DNA from: Liolophura sinensis
Taxonomy: Eukaryota; Mollusca; Polyplacophora; Chitonida; Chitonidae
NCBI RefSeq assembly: GCF_032854445.1
Contig: NC_088305.1
Location: 9,243,606 to 9,307,605, forward strand
Length of the DNA: 64,000 nucleotides
Direction of reading: 5' to 3'
Part shown: positions 55,573-64,000 of the stretch, piece after piece
Position numbering within the stretch: position 1 is the first letter of the stretch
How the letters are laid out: each line of letters opens with the position of its first letter
Made by a program: the position numbers and the translations under genes
Notes under the pieces: generated by a model
The model's input: only the letters and a program-made list of their open reading frames with translations
The model's database searches: none
What the model was told of the DNA's origin: nothing

Positions 55573-55922
55573 TTTGAGTGAGTGAGTGAGTGCTTGGGTT
55601 TTAACGTTGTACTTAAATTTTCAGTCATATGACGACGAAGAGGTCCTCAGACTGCATGCAATCTGCCTCCTTGTTGCAGGACGGGTTTCCACCTCTCTTT
55701 TATACAATGCCACTTCTTTGAGACGACTTGTCGATGGGAAGTAAGCCGCCCGCCTCAGACATTATACTGATACTGGTCAACCAGTCGTTGCACTTCCCCT
55801 TTCATATGGAACGCTACGCCAGGAAGTTACAACGTCCTCTTATAAGGACGACCCAGGATTGACCTCTTGATCTACCGCCTCTCGATACCGACGCTCTGCC
55901 AACTGTGGTATCGGGGCCGGTA
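55573..55922 (-). mobile_element. SINE family 3, full length
   Basis: The left end is the reversed (CACT)n tail and TTGGGTTTTAACGTTGTACT. The right end is the tRNA-like head GGCCCCGATACCACAGTTGG on the minus strand. Confidence 0.85.
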
Positions 55923-55956
55923 AATTGATAGCAAAATAAAATACATAAGTAAACCC

Positions 55957-56112
55957 AGGGTCAATCCTGGGCCGGGTCACACCTAAGACCTTGAAAGAGG
56001 AAGTTGTAGCTTCCTCGATTGGCGCTCAGCAGTAAGGCGAAGCACAACGACTGGTTAACCCATATCAGTATAATTGCTCTGGTGGTGCGGCTTATTTGCT
56101 TTCGGTAAGTCG
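55957..56112 (+). mobile_element. SINE family 3, partial, inverted next to the previous copy
   Basis: GGGTCAATCCTGGGCCGGGT, AGAGGAAGTTGTAGCTTCCT and CGGTAAGTCGTCTCA. It lies 35 bp from a full-length copy in the opposite orientation. Confidence 0.82.
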
Positions 56113-57599
56113 TCTCAATGAATTATATCATTCATATATATATATTCAACTCAACATATTTTGCCAGTCTATAGATGGCTCCGTGTAATATTATATGTGC
56201 CATGCGTCAATTAGATTGTGGACTAAAAACCGAATGTTCCAACTATTCAAGGTTGGTTAAAACTCCTCGATGGTGAAACTTTTACAGTGTTTTAGTTTGT
56301 AAAACCACCAGAAATCCCAGAGGAACAGAAGTTCTGTATTTAATGACTTCGTAATTTGCTGAAGAACATCCGGAAATTATATTGGCCTTTGATGCCAACT
56401 GACCTGTGTAATGCGAGATAATTTCCTGGTCACAGAAAGTGATCATGTCAGAGAAAGCGTTCACAGTGGCCCACAGTTTACCGCTGTATGGACTATAGTT
56501 TAACTGTACGAAAACATGAAGCGTTTTGACTGGCTCCAATGCTCACCCAGATCAGAAAGCAAAACTGTTTGCTCAGTCCGAGATTGTAGAGATCAGGGGC
56601 CAGGCGCAAGGTGGGAAGTTCCGTGGAACAAAACGGACCGCAAACGTTTTAAGAAGAATGGTGAACGCAAACCAAACGAAAACGTTAGTTAGTGTATGAA
56701 CAAAACCCGGACTATGCGTGACACGTGGGAAAGTTCATCAGAAATTTGCCAAAGGACTGTGATTTCTTTTCCTCAAAGTACAAAAGTGACTGTTAACGGT
56801 GTAAATGGATAAGAAACAAAACAAAGTTTCCAAACAACAATTCCGTGTGGAAACTCAACTTTACAAGCACTGCCTTTGCATAATCACAAAAAAAAAAATA
56901 TTTTGCTATTTACGAGAAAACTCTGTGATAGGTGTTTGCCACAAAGTCTGTGCCAATTTGTATTACATATGCCTTGGTTCCAATCAACATTTAGCTTTAT
57001 GAATACAACATATTTGTTTAAACTGATAATTATATTCATTTTGTTTGAAATTCTTTTCTAACATTTTTTTCATAAATATTGATCTCAGACATGAAGTACA
57101 CACGCTTATTTGTTTCTTGTGACACTTTTTATGTGTGATGTTCGTGCTGATATCTGTTTAAGCTAATACGTTTAGCGCATGACAATGGGATATTTAAAGT
57201 GCACCTGTTCCTCCCCGATAAACATGTACACTGCCGGGGGAATTGTCACGATGTTGACTTTTGAGCTGATCAGCTACGAAAGAACTACCTTGTGTTTCCC
57301 GAAGTCGCTGTAAGGTTTCACCCTTTATCTTACTCACTGATGCCAAAATAGTCAGTTGCCACGATACGGCTGCACTATTGCCGAAGTGGCGTTAAGCTAT
57401 AATCGTTCATTCAAACTGGTGAGATCTGAACATGAAAGATCACAGCACACGGAAGGTTCTTGTCTCGCTGTCTGCTTTTGTGACAGCTATGCACTTTAGC
57501 AACACATGCGCCTTACTCGTCTGGAGTCTCATTACACTTAGCTATTGAATGAGTTTCTGTACATTTGTTCAACGGTTCAAAACTTTTTTCAAACAATTA

Positions 57600-59960
57600 C
57601 ACGATCAAAAAGTCCTTGAATATTTCGCTACTATTTCGCAAAGCGTATTCACGGATAAACCAGGACTGGCGAGAGATGACAAGGCTGAAAACTGAAAGCA
57701 CGGAAAAATCGGACAATCGATGAGACACTATAAACCAACCTCTGCAGCAAATGTGTCCAGTTTGGAGTAAAAGAGCGCATAATAACTCTGTTGTATCTGT
57801 CCGTAACGTCCCGTGTCTCTTGCGCACAGCCGTGGCTGAAGTATCGAGCGGCTCGACGGGAAATGCTGGACGTAACGATCCCGGGGACCACGTTGTGAGG
57901 GAGACGACAAGTACCACGGTAAGGAGCGACACGAGGTCAGTCAGCTAGTCCGGTCGATTGAACAAGGGTCTGTAGAATTGTCTTCCAAGTGGATGCGTCA
58001 ACACGTCTCCAAAACACAGATCACCGCATGATAAACCCAAACGAAATCCTAATTTCCAGGAAAAGTGCACACGCATTGGTCAGGGTTTCTAGTAGGAATT
58101 CGTTTATCAGAAACGCTTCTGTTTGCGACGAAACAAAAAATAGGGATCCACGATTGCCAAGTAATGCGAATTCTCTGTCTTTGTTTCGGTGGGAAAACAA
58201 AGATGATTGAAATAACATATATTGGTATGCTTTTTTCAAAAGATTCTGCGTTTGGACGCTACTTTCCACTAAGTTCATAATGGTGACTGAATTCGTATTC
58301 ATATATGCCTTAAAAGCACACACCCACCGTCGTGGAAGCGATCGTGGTCATGACGATGGCATTCCGAACAAAGTAGCAATAATGCGGAGACAATCACGAT
58401 GGAGCAACGATTGGTTTGGTCACAAGTAGGCGCATGATCTAAAGCTGCCATCGGCGAACATTAGCTTTTGATGTGACTTACATCTACATTAGCTTTAAGC
58501 CTTGAATAGCTTTTTCTATTTCTGCAAAGATTCAATGTATAAACAATTCCAGTGCTGGGATCGAAGCCTTCCCTTTTATGCATAAAGTGTAATGAAAATG
58601 AGAGCACATGAGTGCTGTAGCGATTCACAGCAAAGGATGTGTGTAAACGGTCCACACAGTTACTAATGATATTATCTGACACCCAAGATCAATGAAAATG
58701 ACTGATCTATAACAAGCGCGCAGCAGAATTAAGAAGGCCTATTAAAGTCGTGTGTTAGGAATGTAGATAGGCGATTTATACTGCATATAGTGTTGGTTGG
58801 ACGCATTATTTGCATAAAGAATACCTTGTGGGAAGAACTGGATTCTAGGCCGGTGAAATTTGAGCTTTTCTAAAAAATTCCTTGATACTGTAATAACGAG
58901 ATCGTACATGACAAAATGTAGCAGCAGATTCATGTTTCATTCGCAGCTTTAACTGAATTTTCCATCCAGTACGTGGAAATAAAAAAAAAGTGCATCCATT
59001 GCTCTGAGCAAACAAAACCAACAATGAAACTATGCATTGATGTGGAGCGAAAGATAGCTTTTATCAGTTTTTTTTTCTTTAGGAAGAATTTACAAGGAAT
59101 CCTTAAAAGACTGGAGGCATACATACTTCACTGTAAATGGCAAGTAAGACCACAATTAATGTGTTTTCACTTGATTATGTAATATTTGCTCATTTGTTAT
59201 GGCTAGTTTGTGGAGAAAATACTCAAATGTATTTTCTTTGACGTTATTGAACTGGAACGTCCATTTTAGTTAACGGCTGATATACGATTGTCTGTTTCGA
59301 CGCATAGTTCCAGCAAGTGACGCTCAGAGTTACACCATATTGGTGGAAGACAAAATGTTCGTTACTAGTATCACACGTCCGTAGTTTAAATAAACTATTC
59401 TTGAGTACGGAGATAAACACCAATCAGTCATTATCACACGTAAGACTTATCAAAGGACAATACCATCATTGCCCTTCGTTTATTTTAAACAAACGATGCA
59501 AATCTTAGAACGACGAAGCCTACAAAATAACCTACCACAGACCGGATTTGATCCTACTACTTAGAAAGCAGTGTTAAACAGGATGAATGATCTATCATAA
59601 CGGTTGAGGGGGTTTCCTACCTTACAGGCTTCAGACTTCTTCACGCTTAAATCAAGGTTCCATACCTAAATTTCTGCTTTGGTTAGGGATAGCCTTGAGT
59701 AGCCTATCTCTCAGATATCCCTTAAAGGTGGAAAATATTACGAAGAAAAAACAAAAATCCATTGCCTTCAAGGTGATTGACGTTCCTACATTATTGCTCC
59801 AAAGGCTGTGTAGAAGAGAAGGCCACTCTGTTCGGCCATCGAGAAACTGTCAGATTTTTCATGTTGGACAGCTAGAAAGCTGGTCCGCCTTGCGAAGCTA
59901 TAAATGTGTAAATATTGCCTTCGATATTAAAACTTAAGAACGTTTAGAGTAGCTAGGGTA
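57600..59960. repeat. Diverged direct duplication, copy A
   Basis: Matches 60280-62170. Anchors are GTGGATGCGTCAACACGTCT (57989 here, 60689 in copy B, offset 2700), a shared ATCCTTAAAAGAC segment (59098 and 61000) and GAAGCTATAAATGTGT (59894 and 62084, offset 2190). Offsets differ because copy A has about 500 bp more between anchors. Short frames are open in both copies but show no consistent protein constraint. Confidence 0.8.
59370..59435 (+). mobile_element. SINE family 1 tail, decayed
   Basis: CTATTCTTGAGTACGGAGAT and AACACCAATCAGTCATT only. Confidence 0.6.
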
Positions 59961-60279
59961 ACAGAGATTTTATAGATTTTTGAGACTCGAGAATAATCGA
60001 GATTCTGTCATTTCCATTGCTGTACCCGAAGTTACCTTCCAATCACGTCACCTATTTGTTGTTAAAAACACCGGATTTAATGTAGAAATAAACACACACA
60101 ATTTAACTATGAAACATATTTTTTCAACGGTGATACATAAAATAAAATATCTCCCTTTCACATCACTGGTATTCGGTAATACATGTGTATAAACGCGGAC
60201 AAAGTAGTCCACTATAAAAGTCAAGCTAAGACTCACACATTTCATCTTTTTTATTTAACTTCAAGGTTTCGAAACTGTT

Positions 60280-62170
60280 TGGCCATTCGCATCTGCAGAC
60301 AAATTGACACTGGCGAGAGATTACGTCGTATTGACAAGCCCAAAAACAGGAAGCATTAGGAAATCAAACAATGAGAAAAATTACAGTCAGTTTGTTTAGT
60401 TCGGAGTAAAAGTACGGGTAATGACGAACATCTTCGCAGTTGTCCATGATAGAGTTGGATGAGTCCGTCACGTCGACATGACATTACCCCCGTCTGCGTC
60501 TCGTTTCTCTCGAGTATACAGCCGGGGAGGAAGTATCGAGTGACTTGACGACAACATGCTGGGCATAACCAGTTGCAGTCCTGGGAGCCCTCTGTTGAGC
60601 CAGGCGAGAAGGACCTCGGCAAATAGCGACACGTGGACAGTCAGCCAGCCTGATCGATGAAACAAGGGTCGGCAGCTTTGTCTGCTGAGTGGATGCGTCA
60701 ACACGTCTCCAAAACATAGATTCCAGCATGATCAACCTAAACGAAATCCTGTAGGAAGTGTTAACGCATTGATTCTATAAAGAAAACGTAATTGTTTGTA
60801 ATTACACACAAAAGATGCAATTATTAAACGTACCTCCAATGCACTGAATGAACAATATTGAAAATTTTGTGAATAAAATGTATAATGTACACATCAAAAA
60901 TAACCAGTAACCGGAAGCGACTATTCTCTAATAAGGACTTTTCACCAGGACAAAAAAATTATCCCTGCTATTTTATTTTTTTCTTAATTTGACAGAAATC
61001 CTTAAAAGACATATTTCACTGTAAATTACAAATCAAGACCTCAGTCAGTATGATTTTGCTTTATTATGTAACTGTGATATTTGCTCAGCTGTTACGACTA
61101 ATATGTGGATTCAATGGTTAAACGGAAATCTGCGATGGTATATAGCCCCAGTGATGTAAAACAATGCTGCCAAAAGACAATGCATCATTGCCTGCCTATT
61201 CTACAGATCCTGAAGATTTCTGTATAAGATTTTTATATATCTGATTGGCGTTTCACGCCATACTTAAGAGTATTTCACTTCTGCAACGGGGGCCAGGTTT
61301 ATAGTGGGAGGAAAGCGGGCAGAGCCTGGGGGGAAACCCACGAATATCCGCAGGTTTCTGGCAGACTTCTAGCGTACGGCCGGAGAAGTATGAGCTGTCC
61401 GTGAGCTAACAGCAAATGAAAGGCTCCTGGGTTACAGCACTTCACTAGCACACTAACCTCCTAACAAAGTAAAACCTGTACGATCACGGTGAGTTTTATG
61501 CTTAGAGGAAGCCAGAATGCCTGAAGTAAGTTATTAAAGATCTTTCCCACAGGTACAGATCAGGCTGACGCCATATTGGCCGAAGGGAAATCGTCTTCCA
61601 CAAACATAGGACTTCTCAAACGAGAATACCAGCACTGTCCGTCACTTATTTTAATCAACTCTGTAAATCTAACAAAGACAAATCTGTAAATTCATTGCTG
61701 AAGGCCGGGGTTGACCCCACTACTTAAAAACAGTGTTTAACTGGGTATTTAAATAATGGACGCTGACGGTGCAGGTAGGATTTTCTTGGTTAAAGACTTC
61801 AGACTTCGTCCTGTTAAATAAAGGTTCAGCACCTAAAATACAGCTTTGACTAGGCACTCAGCAACGATTCTACATAACTTAAAGGTAGAAAGTAGTCTGG
61901 AGGAAAGCAAAACTCTAGAGCGATGGGGATGTGGTTAGTATACGATTCTATTGATTTCAAAGTGATTGACCTTCCCACATTATTGCGCCAAAGAGACTGC
62001 GTTGAGGAGTCTACTGTGTTCGGCCATCCAGTAACTGTCACGCTTATATTTTGTATTGGACAGCTCGAAAGCTATTACGTCTTCCGAAGCTATAAATGTG
62101 TGAACATTGTCCCCGATATTAAAAGTTTGGGAATATTTAGAGCAGCTAGAGCAACAGAGATGTCAAGGCT
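60280..62170. repeat. Diverged direct duplication, copy B
   Basis: The second copy of 57600-59960, carrying its own SINE insertion (61235-61470), which post-dates the duplication because copy A lacks it. Frames FKVIDLPTLLRQR here and FKVIDVPTLLLQR in copy A are parallel, then diverge. Confidence 0.8.
61235..61470 (-). mobile_element. SINE family 1, diverged, nearly full length
   Basis: GATTGGCGTTTCACGCCATA, a reversed core, GGGGAAACCCACGAATATCC, and a decayed head at the right. Confidence 0.85.
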
Positions 62171-64000
62171 ATTGCCCGCTCCTGTTCTGTAAACATCGCC
62201 TGTCTGGAAGAGAAGTGTGCCCGGCGTTCCATGTTATACAAGATAACAAGACTAGACACAAGGAGTATTGGAACCAGCCATTGGTAGGACGTTACGTTTA
62301 TGATCTGTGAATTGAACGCAAGAGATTTTTTCCTTAATAGTCTTACCTAAATCTAATTTAGCACTAATACAAAGGAAATCCATACAGTAGAATTAAATGG
62401 AAATAAAATTTGTTTTACGTCATAACATACTACATGTATGTCATCAACATCAACATAAGAATATTTCCACCTAGAACGACCTGGCTTGACGTTTGATCTG
62501 CATCATTCCATGTCACGTTATGGACATATTCATCCAACAAATTGCCAAAAAAAAAATTCAAAAATATTTTGTCCTATATCACCGAAACTCACACTAAAAC
62601 TACGGCAGAACTTTGTTTCCTGTTTCTATTCACCCAGTAAATCTCTTTTGATATTTAACATATTTCCGAAAAGTGGATGTGAAATTTTACGGTGAGATCC
62701 AAATGTTCATATAGGATTTCATTTCACTTAATATCTTTTTACTGTGTCCTTATTTCTTTAAAAGTAAGACAATTATCCATTTTCATGTTCCTGTACTACA
62801 AGCATATGGTACTTTAATAGTCTCTAATCTCCAAAAGCGTATTCCTGTCATGCGTACAACGTTAAAACCCTATGCCGGCCTTTCCTCCGCCAGTTTAAAC
62901 CTCTGTCGCAGCATGGTACAGTTGTCGTCTCTAATCTACAGAGCAAAATTCCGGTCAAGTACACAGCGTTTCTTGCCACCTATCGCTCCGCTCAACAGAA
63001 CTACTTTTTTTACCACTAACGATCGGCCCGGTTAAATGCGATTTGCCGCAAACATGCCGCTTTTGTTAGATGACTCAGTTGATCACAGATCAATCCAGCT
63101 GAGCTGTGCACTACAAATCGACCAGACACAGCTGAATAGCCGTAAATCGGATGAAGATTCATGGAGACAAAGAAAAACATAACCCGTAACATATGGCTTT
63201 TAAAAGATGTGCGAATGTGCTGTAAAGCCAGTAATATTGACGAGCAAAATAGGGCCAAAGATTATCCATCCATATGTCAATGACTGTATACAAAAACTGG
63301 AACTGTATAAATACGTAAAACTTTATAAAAGCACGTAACACGCTGTGAGCGTGAATTCTTTCCTACACTATAGCATAAGCAATTTCACCATCTACTTTTG
63401 GGGATTTCTCTGTCCAGTGTCTGTCCATTCCGAATTAAATGTTCTTAACATGTTTGGAACATTTGGACAGAATGTCAGAAGACTCTAATATCAATTTATA
63501 ATTTATTAATAATAAATTTATAATTTTAATGATATGTTTTATTTTCTCCCACGATAAACGTCACTAGTCCTTCGTCATTGTACTCACATGTCTTCTTAAT
63601 TTCCCTTCCTATGAACTGTAGCTAAATGCTAAGAAGTTGCCAGCTACCGAACGTACTCACAACGTGATATACTAGCATGGTACACGATTTGAATGCTGAT
63701 TTCACCTTTTCGCCCAGCACATGCCATGCGCCTTTCTTACACCATTGAAAACTGTTGACTGCTTACCTTCGTATTTAATATACTTTCTTAGTTCTTTGAT
63801 TGTTTGTGTTAGACATCGTGTTGGGAATTGCCCTTGCGACTAATGACTGAAACATCCATATTATACGTATATATCTATATCTATGTGCATTGTGAATGCC
63901 GACGTTAATCAAACACCTGGTGTGACGCCACTGGTAACGTTATGGTCAGAAAATGCCAGGACACGCAAATGTTCCAAAAAAAAGACCGATTGATATTCCT

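Larger units (their letters stand above)
49780..64000. other. Region downstream of the LU-FReD gene
   Basis: Outside the listed repeats no supported exon was found. 49914-50530 is AT-rich and begins TGTTACGACCC, which could be an LTR start, but no matching second LTR is present. 50820-50880 has a short CGGAACGAGACGAAC repeat. 54450-55320, 56115-57595 and 62180-64000 hold only short unsupported frames. Confidence 0.45.

Overview
This window is animal nuclear DNA. It is AT-rich, with long introns, canonical GT-AG splice sites and many tRNA-derived SINEs. The commonest SINE ends in AATCAAATAAATAAATAA and carries a core (CCGTCGTATAAGTGAAATAT) that I associate with marine lophotrochozoans, most likely a mollusc. 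A brachiopod is not excluded. Nearly all open reading frames longer than about 60 codons are chance frames or SINE frames.

One real gene is complete in the window, on the + strand from 23827 to 49739, in 14 coding exons. I assembled it by hand from splice sites and intron phases. All exon phases match, the exons sum to 1380 nt, and the product is 459 residues. It has a signal peptide, two tandem cysteine-rich domains of the Ly6/uPAR (LU, three-finger) type, a short Ser/Thr/Pro linker, and a C-terminal fibrinogen-related domain (FReD) with its calcium-site motif. The expected product is a secreted fibrinogen-related lectin with LU domains at its N-terminus, in the position where mollusc FREPs carry Ig domains. 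I do not know of a described family with this architecture, so it is the main finding.

Layout. 1-11.5 kb: a tandem array of a ~2.6 kb non-coding unit in three copies; the third is split by a ~3 kb block that carries SINEs. 11.5-23.4 kb: no supported gene; SINEs, a ~23-24 bp minisatellite (15.4-15.9 kb) and degraded repeats. 23.8-49.8 kb: the LU-FReD gene. Its introns hold about 20 SINE copies, a dead CR1/Jockey-type LINE (33.6-35.2 kb), a dead Tc1-like transposon (44.9-45.8 kb), a (TA)n tract and a recent 175 bp tandem duplication. 49.8-64 kb: no supported gene; a possible TIR element (51.2-52.5 kb), an inverted SINE pair (55.6-56.1 kb) and a diverged direct duplication (57.6-62.2 kb).
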